Assembly: GCF_045287255.1 (NCBI RefSeq)
Contig: NZ_CP137142.1
Location: 2,604,001-2,668,000 of the forward strand
DNA from: Henriciella sp045287255
GTDB taxonomy: Bacteria; Pseudomonadota; Alphaproteobacteria; Caulobacterales; Hyphomonadaceae
Direction of reading: 5' to 3'
Length of the DNA stretch: 64,000 nucleotides
Shown here: in pieces, positions 26,601-34,986 of the stretch
Position numbering within the stretch: the stretch's first letter is position 1
How the letters are laid out: the number at the start of each line of letters is the position of its first letter
Translations under genes and position numbers: made by a program
The notes under the pieces: model-generated
Database searches by the model: none
What the model saw: only the letters and a program-made list of their open reading frames with translations
Told to the model about the DNA's origin: nothing

Positions 26601-27730
26601 ACGGCCTGACAGGCCTGCACCTCCAAAATATTGGAATCGACGCATTCCTGAGCCATCAGGGCATCGAAGTTCAAAACGCCTTTGCCAATGGGGCTCGGAA
26701 TGGCACGCTCGAAGCTTCCGGCTTGTATAGCTTTGACGGCAGCGGCTCCGTAACCCTAAAAGCGAGCCAACTATCTCCCTTACGGCGCTCTGACATCTCT
26801 GCAACGGTCTCAGGCAGTGCTTTTGTCAAGCGCCGCGCACGACGCACGCATATTGAAGGTCAGTTTGATATCGACAGAGCCCGGATTGATTTATCGCAGC
26901 TCCAAAACGGAGGGTATACGACCCTTGATGTGGTTTTTGAGGACGACTTAAATGGCCAGAACGGCGAACCTGTCAGACGAGAAGCTGTATCCCTTGATCT
27001 GGGTGTTTCAGCCAATCGTGGGATCTTTGTGACCAGGCCAGGAATTGAATCCGAGTGGGGGCTGGATGTAAAAGTCACCGGACCTCTTGGTGACCCCCAA
27101 CTGGTTGGGCGCGCCACAATGATCCGCGGTGAAGCGAACCTGCTTAATCGTCAGTTCCGTTTCTCAGAAGGCCTTGTGCGATTTGTCGGAGACCCGGCTG
27201 ACACACAATTGCTGATTCAAGCAGACCGCACTGAGGATGGAATGACGACCTCAATCTCTCTGAGCGGCGATCTGACGGACCCTGAAATCTCACTTGGCGC
27301 CGACCCACCTATGCCGGACGATGAAATCCTCGCACGTGTTCTGTTTGGACGCTCCCCAAGCGAGCTAAGCCCTCTGGAAGCGGCCCAACTTGCTGGGGGC
27401 GCGGCACAGCTCGCCGGTGGAAATGGTCTGGACCTCACAGGGCAACTGCAAGCCGCGACGGGGCTGGATCGCCTGAACTTTGGCCTTAACGATGAGGGGG
27501 CGGCAACCCTCTCAACCGGAAAATACCTTGCTGAGGATATCTATCTCGAAGTCGAATCCGGAAGTTCAGGGGCTCCAGCTGTAGCGCTAGAATGGACGCC
27601 TTTGGAGAATGTTGCGGTCGATGCCGAGATTGACCCGGAACTAGGTCCGAAATTCTCCATTCAATGGAAGCGCGACTTTGATCGGCTACCCGGGCAGGCG
27701 CAGGATAAGGCAGAACAAAGCGCCGAGTAA
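23615..27730 (+). CDS. tamB: Translocation and assembly module protein TamB (DUF490)
   Basis: TamB is an inner-membrane-anchored AsmA-like protein that spans the periplasm to TamA; related proteins carry lipids in a hydrophobic beta-taco groove. The 1371-residue product has one N-terminal membrane helix (about 14-32) after a basic start. A very long repetitive beta-rich region follows, then the conserved C-terminal DUF490 segment (MPDDEILARVLFGRSPSELS and a final EWTPLENVAVDAEI region). The start codon overlaps the tamA stop (TGATG), so translation is coupled. The length fits the alphaproteobacterial family. Confidence 0.93.
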   Translation: MQVSLPSARTFRRIAFGVFLSVLALIVLLRILAATPIGRGLVESRLEAMSIRGQTIDVTGLKGDILGRMSIQHLSIRDHDGVWTKATDIELSWTPLSLLSGHFQAKDIGISQLTVARRPHLAPSAPSTSSGNSFLNRYTVQSLSLDEIEVSETLTGFPQAYALSAAMDTRRESGHLTFDLMPLGDYGDTANIKLIWGKAKPLQGFVRLSAPASGLAASLLQTPAGQNLLLTIEASGAVSDWQLIVAGSVGNQTALDLTSRRQDGTYTAKGYVSFEALGLLEPLAARLGPRLSFEGALNRERNLSASVSADTVNMRVAGDLNTSKNNYSLENFTLSLSDIDAARLTGTPTLVLPDLHANGRLEHSETQQAFTGTLTAPELRYQEYAAFDLSSVGTHAFNRHTITLATQVSTRALDGLPDSTQFVLKGPLSAHLEAAFNLHKHEADISHLELRNAALGVSAKGELSMAGPVSLSGELSVSDGLPIGPVNATWSVGGNALSTAQLDVNALIELASQPQTIRELVGEKAQLGLSLAHEQEALIVKSLNLKSDRISGRARGLLRHGNIILSGQLTSAPLQVETLETGQISSAFEISGPVAAPQIEITANTPEISLSGETLHALSLNAGLSLAKTPTFSLEADADYAQAPLQITAEGRYAKALVEVTTFNAAWTDFEASGQGSLNPSDPNLSDLTLLITGTSPFVGKIDGQLLYANQALKTDLSIQSARHGALELERAHLDMNGVWPQFEASLQYEGQATLLDQEHAISGHHDLQLNAETRLARIEGSLMLAEEVLNLSRPIEIALADGLTAQGQLSAFDGLADFSLNVSGQERSHLSISDVSMVKLGYFIRRPALFGRLDGSAEIILTDQTVNGQVAATIANLAHGTSESPTIDIDLSAQITDNQLTAELHSRNTDRTLDLIARLTTDLQTAGTLPSMRLAEDALIPISISGGGPVSSLWALAAPPELRLEGNLDMRVSNGAGENLRFAGPIALKEGTFEDGLTGLHLQNIGIDAFLSHQGIEVQNAFANGARNGTLEASGLYSFDGSGSVTLKASQLSPLRRSDISATVSGSAFVKRRARRTHIEGQFDIDRARIDLSQLQNGGYTTLDVVFEDDLNGQNGEPVRREAVSLDLGVSANRGIFVTRPGIESEWGLDVKVTGPLGDPQLVGRATMIRGEANLLNRQFRFSEGLVRFVGDPADTQLLIQADRTEDGMTTSISLSGDLTDPEISLGADPPMPDDEILARVLFGRSPSELSPLEAAQLAGGAAQLAGGNGLDLTGQLQAATGLDRLNFGLNDEGAATLSTGKYLAEDIYLEVESGSSGAPAVALEWTPLENVAVDAEIDPELGPKFSIQWKRDFDRLPGQAQDKAEQSAE

Positions 27731-27811
27731 CACAACGCGAGGAGCCTGCCGGAACAAACTGTTTGACGCGAAGACTGATTGACAGTTTTTCGCATGCGCA
27801 GCATAACGCCG

Positions 27812-27977
27812 CCAGATGGTGCCTCTATAACAGGAGGCTAAGAGGGAAGCCGGTGTAAATCCGGTGCTGTACCCGCAACTGTCAACCGGGAGTTGATGGC
27901 CACTCAAGCCACTGGAGCAGCTTGCTCTGGGAAGGCGGCCTAAGACGCTGATCGGTGAGCCAGGAGACCTGCCATCG
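27812..27977 (+). promoter_or_regulatory. Cobalamin riboswitch
   Basis: The conserved core is visible in order: GGTGCC, AAGAGGGAAGCCGGTG, AAATCCGG, CCCGCAACTGT, GCCACTG, GGGAAGGC and finally GAGCCAGGAGACCTGCC, the B12-box end. Downstream, before btuB, there is a small hairpin AGGCA-GAT-TGCCT (28020-28032) and GGGG-TAA-CCCC (28138-28148) that overlaps the btuB ribosome site. Control of translation by adenosylcobalamin is therefore likely. Confidence 0.95.
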
Positions 27978-28148
27978 CGTCGTTCGTCCGGAGACCGGGA
28001 AGAGTTCTCAGCGGGCGGGAAGGCAGATTGCCTCTCCTTTGAAACGACACTGGAAAAGGCCTGGCCGCCCGCATGCACCGCCATGGGGCCAGATGTCGTT
28101 ATCAGTGCGCCTCTACCAACGGGCGGCAAGGCGCTGAGGGGTAACCCC

Positions 28149-29987
28149 ATGTTTTACAAAGCTGCACTGTTGAGTGCTGCCGCAATTTCAATCTCTGCTC
28201 CTGCCCTCGCGCAGGACGAGGATACAAATCAAACTACACTGGACACCGTGATCATAGAAGGCTCGCGCTTGAACCAGACAGCCACCGAGATCGGCTCAAG
28301 TGTCACCATTATTACGGCTGATGATATTGACCGGCTTGGCTATGACTTTGCTCTGGATGCGATCGCTGCAGCCCCTGGTGTCACAATCAATTCCAACGGA
28401 GCTTTCGGCGGTGTTGCAAGTGTCCGTATACGCGGCGCAGCCACCGCGCAAACCCTCGTCCTCATTGATGGTGTTCAAGTGAATGATCCAACTTCACCAG
28501 CGGGAGGTTTTGATTTCGCTCGCCTTGATACCGAGAATATTGAGCGGATCGAGATCCTGAAAGGTCCACAATCTACCCTTTGGGGGACAGACGCAATTGG
28601 GGGGGTCGTTTCAATTATCACCAAACGTCCTGAAGAGGGCCTGGGCGGTAGTGCCTTTGGCGAGTATGGCTCCTTCAACACATTCCGCGGTGGTGCGTCT
28701 ATTGGCAATGCCAATGATATGGGTGACTTTCGTCTCGCCATAGTCGGCACATCTTCAGATGGCATTTCCAAAGCTGATGAAGACAATGGCAATACCGAAG
28801 AGGACCCTTATGAGGCTCTGACCCTATCTGCCAAAGGTGGGCTGAATCTCGGGCAGGATGTAAGGCTATCGGCCGATATTCTCTGGTCAGATGCCGAGAA
28901 CGATTTCGACTCGTTTTCCGCAACTGGACAAGGCGGTGTTGCTGATGGTGACGTCTCCAATCAAACCGAAGAGCTCTCTGCCAATGTCTCTCTGACCGCG
29001 CCCCTGTTTAACGGACGTTTGGATAATCTTCTCTTGATTGGCTATTCTGAGATTACGCGGCAAAACTTTTTTGCGGGCGCTCAAACATCGGAAGCCGAAG
29101 GGGAACGGGTTATTTTCCGCTATCAAGGCACGCTGGATATCAATGATCAGAATACATTGGCTTTTGGGGCAGAGCGCGATGAGTCGACATCTAATAGGCT
29201 GGATGCCTCAATCGACGGTCTATTTGCCGTCTACGAATTCAAGCCTGTGCAAGCATTGACCCTGACAGGCGGCCTTCGTGTGGATGACCATGACGCGTTT
29301 GGCAGCGAAACAACAGGCCGCATCGCTGCCGCCTACAACCCCAATAAACAGATTACCCTGCGGGCGACATGGGGACAGGGCTTCAAAGCCCCAACCATTT
29401 TCCAGACCACTTTTTTCTGCTGTGGCGCAACGGCACCAAATGCGGATTTGCAGCCCGAAACTTCAGAAGCCTTTGAAATTGGCCTTGATTGGCGTTCCAC
29501 AGATGGGCATGCAGAAGCCGGGATTACCTTCTTTGATCAGGACCTAGAAAACCAGATCGACTTTGATGCCGGCACTTACTTCAACATCGCCGAGGTGGAA
29601 TCACAGGGCTTTGAAGTCTATGGCGGTTATCAGTTCACAGATTGGCTGACCGTCACAGCCAATTATGCCAACATCAATGCCGAAGATGGCGATGGGGACG
29701 AGCTTTTCCGTATTCCAGAACATAGTGGCGATATAACGTTTGCCTTTGATCCTGAAGGACCATTCTCGGGTAGCGCCTTGGTCCGTTACAATGGTGAAGA
29801 GCGTAACACGAATAACACCACGCTCGACAGTTGGACCCGTGTTGACCTTGCTGGCAGCTATGATGTCAGCGAACGCGTTGAGCTCTTCGCCCGGATTGAG
29901 AACCTGTTTGATGAGGATTACCAGCAAATTCTAGGCTACGGTACACCAGACCTCTCTGGCTATATTGGCCTGAGATTGCGGTACTAG
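28149..29987 (+). CDS. btuB: TonB-dependent vitamin B12 receptor
   Basis: This 612-residue outer-membrane receptor has a signal peptide (MFYKAALLSAAAISISAPALA). A TonB-box-like LDTVIIEGSR and the plug domain follow (VRIRGAATAQTLVLIDGV, IERIEILKGPQSTLWGTDAIGG), then a 22-strand barrel ending in IGLRLRY. The upstream cobalamin riboswitch and the following btuFCD genes make B12 or another corrinoid the likely ligand. ATG 28149 has an AGGGG site 7 nt upstream that can be closed by the GGGGTAACCCC hairpin. Confidence 0.93.
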   Translation: MFYKAALLSAAAISISAPALAQDEDTNQTTLDTVIIEGSRLNQTATEIGSSVTIITADDIDRLGYDFALDAIAAAPGVTINSNGAFGGVASVRIRGAATAQTLVLIDGVQVNDPTSPAGGFDFARLDTENIERIEILKGPQSTLWGTDAIGGVVSIITKRPEEGLGGSAFGEYGSFNTFRGGASIGNANDMGDFRLAIVGTSSDGISKADEDNGNTEEDPYEALTLSAKGGLNLGQDVRLSADILWSDAENDFDSFSATGQGGVADGDVSNQTEELSANVSLTAPLFNGRLDNLLLIGYSEITRQNFFAGAQTSEAEGERVIFRYQGTLDINDQNTLAFGAERDESTSNRLDASIDGLFAVYEFKPVQALTLTGGLRVDDHDAFGSETTGRIAAAYNPNKQITLRATWGQGFKAPTIFQTTFFCCGATAPNADLQPETSEAFEIGLDWRSTDGHAEAGITFFDQDLENQIDFDAGTYFNIAEVESQGFEVYGGYQFTDWLTVTANYANINAEDGDGDELFRIPEHSGDITFAFDPEGPFSGSALVRYNGEERNTNNTTLDSWTRVDLAGSYDVSERVELFARIENLFDEDYQQILGYGTPDLSGYIGLRLRY

Positions 29988-29993
29988 GCGATC

Positions 29994-30836
29994 ATGTCGA
30001 GGCTGGTTGTTCTGCTTCTGAGTTTGAGCCTGATGGCATGTGGGGCCATAACGTCCCCAGACGTTACCATGCCCGAACGACCGATGCGGATCGTCAGCCT
30101 CGACTATTGCGCGGATCAGTATGTTCTGAAACTTGCTGATCGCGAGCAAATTCTGGCCATTTCTCCCGATGGCGTGAAATCATTCTCTTACATGCGTGAG
30201 GTGGCTAAGGGCGTACCGACGGTTCGCTCTATCGCCGAAGATGTTCTGGTGCTGAAGCCTGATCTGGTTGTGCGATCCTATGGCGGTGGTCCGAATGCTA
30301 TGGCGTTTTTTGAAGGCGCTGGCATCCCCATGCTTCAGGTCGGTTGGTCCTCTAACCTCAACCCGGAAGGGCAAGGCTCTATCCCAGCCGTCATCGCTCA
30401 AATGGCTGAAGGGCTCGGACAGGCCGAGCGCGGAAACGCGCTGATCGCAGAGTTCCAGACCCGTCTCAATACGGTTCAAGCCAGACGGGACAAACGATCG
30501 GCCCTTTACATGACGCTCGCGGGGGTCACGAGCGGGCCTGGCTCTCTGATCCATGAAATGTTGCAGGCTGCAGGGCTCACAAACTTTCAAGAAGAGGCCG
30601 GCTGGCATTCTCTGCCACTTGAGCGCCTCGCCTATGAACAACCCGACATCATCGCGGCGGCCTTCTTCGAAAGCGCAGCCCGCTCTCCCGACGCATGGAG
30701 CGCCTCGCGGCACCCGATCGCACGTCGGCAATTGTCAAATCAAGCCGTTATCCCGCTTGAGGGCGCGTGGACAGCCTGTGGTGGATGGTTTCTGATGGAT
30801 GCTGTTGAAGCACTTGCGGCAGGGACAGAGCCATGA
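29994..30836 (+). CDS. btuF: Cobalamin ABC transporter, periplasmic binding lipoprotein
   Basis: This is a 280-residue class III binding protein with a lipoprotein signal (lipobox LMAC, Cys16), so it is probably membrane-tethered. The family pattern MRIVSLDYCADQYVLKLADREQILAIS is followed by a second lobe (LYMTLAGVTSGPGSLIHEML, ERLAYEQPDIIAAAFFE). It would pass corrinoid from BtuB to BtuCD. It lies 6 bases after btuB and overlaps btuC by 4 (ATGA). Siderophore binding is a possible alternative, but the riboswitch argues for B12. Confidence 0.88.
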   Translation: MSRLVVLLLSLSLMACGAITSPDVTMPERPMRIVSLDYCADQYVLKLADREQILAISPDGVKSFSYMREVAKGVPTVRSIAEDVLVLKPDLVVRSYGGGPNAMAFFEGAGIPMLQVGWSSNLNPEGQGSIPAVIAQMAEGLGQAERGNALIAEFQTRLNTVQARRDKRSALYMTLAGVTSGPGSLIHEMLQAAGLTNFQEEAGWHSLPLERLAYEQPDIIAAAFFESAARSPDAWSASRHPIARRQLSNQAVIPLEGAWTACGGWFLMDAVEALAAGTEP

Positions 30837-31825
30837 AAACCAATATCTGGCTCACACCAATCCTTTTTATGGCAAGCCTACTCGCCATCTTTGCCGCCTG
30901 CCTCCTTGGCTCAACTTCACTCGGCATTGATCGCGTTCTCACAGCCCTCTTTGGCGGCGGCGAAGTCGGGGACAAGCTCGTTGTCTGGTCGATCCGCCTC
31001 CCCCGCGCATTGGCTGCCTTTCTGGTCGGGGCAATGCTGGGCCTGAGTGGCGCAGCGCTGCAGGGTCTATTGCGCAACCCGCTGGCTGAGCCCGGCGTCC
31101 TCGGCGTCTCGGCAAGCGCCTCCCTGCTGGCAACATTTTCAATCTATTATGGTCTGGTTGCGCTGAACCCGTGGATACTCCCGCTTGCCGCCATTTCCGG
31201 CGCCCTTGTCGCAACCGGGGTTCTGGCGCTTGCCGCGATCCGAACCCATTCTGTCGTTACGCTCATCCTGATTGGGGTTGGCCTGTCCAGTTTTGCAGGG
31301 GCTCTGATGAGTCTGTTGATGAATCTCGCGCCGAACCCGTTTTCGCTCTCGGACATGATCAACTGGATGCTGGGTTCTGTCGCTAATCGCAGCTTTGATG
31401 AAATTGGCTTTGCTGCCCCGTTTATGCTGGCCGGAACACTCATCTTGCTAGCTTCCCGGCGAGGATTGTCGGCGCTGACTTTGGGTGAGGAGGCTGCAAG
31501 CGGGATTGGCCTGAACCTGCGTCATCAGCGTATTCTGGTCGTTCTGGGCGCTGGACTGGCCACTGGGGCGTCTGTTGCTTTGGCAGGGGCCATTGGCTTT
31601 GTTGGTATTGTCGCGCCACATATCATCCGACCCTTTGTCGGGCATGACCCTGCCCGCTCACTCATCCCTTCAGCCCTGTTGGCTGGCCTTATTCTTGTCC
31701 TTGCAGATATCGGCGTCCGCCTGATGCCGACAACCAATGAGTTGAAACTCGGCGTCGTAGCCGCCCTGATTGGTGCCCCAGCCTTCATCTGGATCGCCAT
31801 GCAGAAGCGAGGCGTCCATGACTGA
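30833..31825 (+). CDS. btuC: Cobalamin ABC transporter permease (FecCD family)
   Basis: This is a 330-residue inner-membrane permease with about ten predicted helices. FecCD/BtuC landmarks are IRLPRALAAFLVGAMLGLSG, LRNPLAEPGVLGVSASASL, ALAGAIGFVGIVAPHIIRPF (the coupling-helix region that contacts the ATPase) and a final NELKLGVVAALIGAPAFIW. It overlaps btuF by 4 bases and btuD by 8, so it belongs to one tightly coupled unit. Confidence 0.93.
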   Translation: MKTNIWLTPILFMASLLAIFAACLLGSTSLGIDRVLTALFGGGEVGDKLVVWSIRLPRALAAFLVGAMLGLSGAALQGLLRNPLAEPGVLGVSASASLLATFSIYYGLVALNPWILPLAAISGALVATGVLALAAIRTHSVVTLILIGVGLSSFAGALMSLLMNLAPNPFSLSDMINWMLGSVANRSFDEIGFAAPFMLAGTLILLASRRGLSALTLGEEAASGIGLNLRHQRILVVLGAGLATGASVALAGAIGFVGIVAPHIIRPFVGHDPARSLIPSALLAGLILVLADIGVRLMPTTNELKLGVVAALIGAPAFIWIAMQKRGVHD

Positions 31826-32579
31826 TCTTGTCATCAAAGACCTCAATGTGGATGTGACGGGCAAAGCGCTCGTCAAGAAAGCTAGCCTGAGCGTGGCTTC
31901 CGGTGAGCTCGTTGCGCTGCTCGGGCCAAACGGGGCCGGTAAGACCAGCCTGATCCGAGCCGCATTAAACCTAGAAAAAGCGAGCACGGGAACAGTCACA
32001 ATATCCGGGCAGGATGCAAGAGCGCTAAGCCCAGCCGAGCGCGCGCGCAAGGTTGCCTACCTGCCCCAAAGTCGCCCGCTAGCCTGGCCGAACCGCGTTG
32101 AGGATATTGTCTCTCTTGGACGTTTCAGTCACGGTGCCAGTCTTGGGCGACTGAGCCCCGCCGATGCAACAGCGGTCGCCGCAGCAATGGGGGCCTGTGA
32201 CATCACCCATCTGGCAAACCGCCGCGCTGACACCCTTTCTGGTGGAGAACTGGCCCGCGTCCATTGCGCTCGGGCCTTTGCCGCCCAAGCCCCGCTCCTG
32301 ATCGCTGATGAGCCAATTGCAGCCCTCGATCCACGCCATCAATTCCGGATCATGGACCTTATCCAGCGCTTCGTGAGCGATGGCGGCGGCGCTCTGGTCG
32401 TCTTGCATGATATTCAGTTAGCCGCGCGTTATGCCTCGCGTCTGGTCTGGATGAAAGACGGTCGTATTCTCGCTGATGGCCCACCAGAAGAAACTCTCAC
32501 GACATCGCGCTTGGAAGACGTCTACGGCGTGAAAGCCGTGATCGAGAATGGACGTGTCCTCATGGACGGTGCGCTGTGA
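31818..32579 (+). CDS. btuD: Cobalamin ABC transporter ATP-binding protein
   Basis: This is a 253-residue ABC ATPase. Walker A is GPNGAGKT at residues 36-43, the Q-loop is in AYLPQSR, the signature is LSGGELARVH, Walker B runs into LLIADEPIAALDP, and the switch His is in LVVLHDIQ. It powers corrinoid import with BtuC and BtuF. The ATG lies in the last codons of btuC (ATGACTGA overlap). Its own stop overlaps the cobQ GTG start by 4 bases. Confidence 0.93.
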   Translation: MTDLVIKDLNVDVTGKALVKKASLSVASGELVALLGPNGAGKTSLIRAALNLEKASTGTVTISGQDARALSPAERARKVAYLPQSRPLAWPNRVEDIVSLGRFSHGASLGRLSPADATAVAAAMGACDITHLANRRADTLSGGELARVHCARAFAAQAPLLIADEPIAALDPRHQFRIMDLIQRFVSDGGGALVVLHDIQLAARYASRLVWMKDGRILADGPPEETLTTSRLEDVYGVKAVIENGRVLMDGAL

Positions 32580-34054
32580 CTGCCAAAGCCCTTATGTTGC
32601 AGGGCACAGGCTCGGACGTTGGCAAATCAGTGCTTACCGCCGCGCTCTGCCGTATTGCAAAACGGCGAGGATTATCCGTTGCGCCATTCAAACCGCAGAA
32701 CATGTCCAACAATGCCGCTGCCTGCGTTGGCGGTGGCGAGATTGGCCGCGCCCAAGCCTTGCAAGCGCTCGCTGCCGGGCTTGAACCACATGTCGATATG
32801 AACCCGGTCCTGCTGAAGCCACAAAGTGATACCAGCGCGCAAGTCATTGTTCACGGACACGCCATCGATCAAATGGAAGCTGCGGATTATATGGCCGGGC
32901 GCGATCGCCTAATGGACGCCGTTATGGATAGCTTTCAGCGCCTCACGAGCCAACATGACCTCGTCATTGTCGAAGGCGCAGGCAGCCCCGCAGAAATCAA
33001 TCTACGTGCCCGCGATATTGCAAATATGGGTTTTGCTCGCCATGCCGGTGTACCGGTCTGCCTGATTGGTGACATTGAGAAAGGCGGCGTGATCGCAAGT
33101 CTTGTGGGCACGAAAGCCGTCCTTGACCGGGGCGACGCTGCCATGATCCGTGGCTTCATAGTCAACAAGTTTCGCGGCGACCCAAGCCTGTTCGATGATG
33201 GTATAACCGCGATAGAGTCTCGCACAGGCTGGCCCTGTTTCGGCGTGATCCCGTGGCTCACAGCAACGGCGACTCTCCCCGCTGAGGATGCTGTGATCCT
33301 TGATCGGAAGCAAACAGCAGCAAAAGACACGCTTAAGATTGCCGCGCCCATGTTGTCACGCATGGCCAATTTTGATGACGCCGACCCGCTAAAGCTTGAA
33401 CCGGGTGTGTCGTTCCAGTGGGTTCCGCCCGGCCAACCGATCCCCCGTGACAGCGATGTGATCATTTTGTTTGGCACCAAATCGACACTTGGCGACCTCG
33501 CCTTCTTGCGCGCACAGGGCTGGGATCATGACATACTGGCTCATGCCCGCACGGGCGGACGCGTTTTAGGTATTTGCGGCGGATACCAAATGCTAGGCAC
33601 ACAAGTCTGGGACCCACATGGCACGGATGGACTTTCAGGCTCCGCTGAAGGCCTGGGCCTACTGGATGTCCACACCATCATGACCACTGACAAGCACATC
33701 ACACAAACCTCTGGTCTTTGCGCACTAACGGAGCAGCCCGTCACGGGCTATGAAATCCATTTAGGTGAGACGATCGGTCCAGATACGGCTAATCCTATGG
33801 TGATCCTAAACCATCACCCTGAGGGGGCCCGTAGTACCAACGGTTTGATCGAAGGCACTTATCTGCATGGAATATTTGCAAATGATATGTTCCGCCAAGC
33901 CTGGCTCTCCCGTGCCGGAGCATCTGCCCAGATGGATCTTGCATATAACCATGCCGTAGAACACGCCCTTGATGCGCTTGCCGAAGACGTCGAAGCTGCT
34001 CTTGATGTTGATGCCTTACTCGCAATGGCGCAGAATCCCGGATGGTGCGGATAA
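32576..34054 (+). CDS. cobQ: Cobyric acid synthase
   Basis: CobQ (CbiP) amidates four carboxyl groups of adenosylcobyrinic a,c-diamide to make cobyric acid, using glutamine and ATP. The 492-residue protein has an N-terminal dethiobiotin-synthetase-like domain (MLQGTGSDVGKSVLTAALCR, FKPQNMSNNA) and a C-terminal class I amidotransferase domain with the nucleophile Cys in GICGGYQMLG and His in the NHHPEG / YLHGIF region. It starts at a GTG overlapping the btuD stop (GTGA). No other corrin-ring genes are here, so either the rest lie elsewhere or the enzyme serves partial salvage. Confidence 0.93.
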   Translation: MTAKALMLQGTGSDVGKSVLTAALCRIAKRRGLSVAPFKPQNMSNNAAACVGGGEIGRAQALQALAAGLEPHVDMNPVLLKPQSDTSAQVIVHGHAIDQMEAADYMAGRDRLMDAVMDSFQRLTSQHDLVIVEGAGSPAEINLRARDIANMGFARHAGVPVCLIGDIEKGGVIASLVGTKAVLDRGDAAMIRGFIVNKFRGDPSLFDDGITAIESRTGWPCFGVIPWLTATATLPAEDAVILDRKQTAAKDTLKIAAPMLSRMANFDDADPLKLEPGVSFQWVPPGQPIPRDSDVIILFGTKSTLGDLAFLRAQGWDHDILAHARTGGRVLGICGGYQMLGTQVWDPHGTDGLSGSAEGLGLLDVHTIMTTDKHITQTSGLCALTEQPVTGYEIHLGETIGPDTANPMVILNHHPEGARSTNGLIEGTYLHGIFANDMFRQAWLSRAGASAQMDLAYNHAVEHALDALAEDVEAALDVDALLAMAQNPGWCG

Positions 34055-34092
34055 GGCCTCGAGCAAGCGTGCGTTCAACCTGTAGGGTATTG

Positions 34093-34986
34093 TTAGTTCG
34101 GCGAGAAAACACTCACTTTGGCTGGCTCTCCCGCTTTTACAGAAGCGCACTTCATGCCGTGTGAGTTATACGGCGCCACAATCGTACCCTCTGCATCAAT
34201 GGCAATCAGGCCACCATCCCCGCCATACTGCGCAATCGCATTCAGGGTGTTTGAAGCCGCCGCCCCTAAAGGACACTTCGCATACTTCATCTGCGCCGCA
34301 ATGTCGTAAGCCGCGTTGGCGAGCATGAAGTATTCCCCAAGCCCCGTACAGGACACGGCGACGCCGCTGTCTGCCCAGGTTCCGGCCCCAATAATCGGTG
34401 TATCGCCAACGCGACCTGCGCGCTTGCCGAACAAGCCACCTGTTGATGTGGCAGCAGCCAAGCGGCCGCTCTTATCCATCGCAACGGCGCCAACAGTGCC
34501 ATGAGCAAGCTCATCAGTCTTTGTCTCAACCTCTTCAACCCCAACCGGGAGCCGATACCAATTTGCCGGATCTTTTACGGTTTCCAGACCCCGCTCTGCA
34601 CAAAACCGATCTGCTCCCTCACCCGCAATCATGATGTGGGGGGTTTTATCCATAACAGCACGTGCACCAGAAATTGGATTCACAAGATTTCGGACCGCCG
34701 CGATTGACCCCGCTTTCATTGCAGCACCATCCATGATGGCTGCGTCTGTCTCAACAAACCCAGCAGCATTTTGCGCCGAACCACGCCCGGCAACATAAAG
34801 GCCACTCACCTCCAATTCCCGAACCATGTGTTCAACCGTGTCGACGGCGCTATGCCCCGCCTTCAACATCGCTTCGCCTTCACAGATTAAATCGCTAAGG
34901 TGTCGCTCGACTTCGCTATAGTCCCGCCCCGGTTTTGGGCCTGCACCACCATGGAGGGCAAGTGCATAATCAGGGCGTGTTGTCAT
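34093..34986 (-). CDS. iaaA: Isoaspartyl peptidase / L-asparaginase (Ntn-hydrolase, plant type)
   Basis: This 297-residue precursor of a family T2 N-terminal-nucleophile hydrolase cleaves itself before Thr164 (motif GTVGAVAMD). It then hydrolyses beta-aspartyl dipeptides and, weakly, asparagine. Landmarks are LALHGGAGPKPGR near the start, AGRGSAQNAAGFVETDAAIMDG in the alpha chain and GDGGLIAID near the end. No signal peptide is visible, so it is cytoplasmic. The start overlaps the cyanophycinase stop by 4 bases. In this setting the natural substrate is probably beta-Asp-Arg from cyanophycin. The family is certain; the substrate is inferred. Confidence 0.9.
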   Translation of the reverse strand: MTTRPDYALALHGGAGPKPGRDYSEVERHLSDLICEGEAMLKAGHSAVDTVEHMVRELEVSGLYVAGRGSAQNAAGFVETDAAIMDGAAMKAGSIAAVRNLVNPISGARAVMDKTPHIMIAGEGADRFCAERGLETVKDPANWYRLPVGVEEVETKTDELAHGTVGAVAMDKSGRLAAATSTGGLFGKRAGRVGDTPIIGAGTWADSGVAVSCTGLGEYFMLANAAYDIAAQMKYAKCPLGAAASNTLNAIAQYGGDGGLIAIDAEGTIVAPYNSHGMKCASVKAGEPAKVSVFSPN

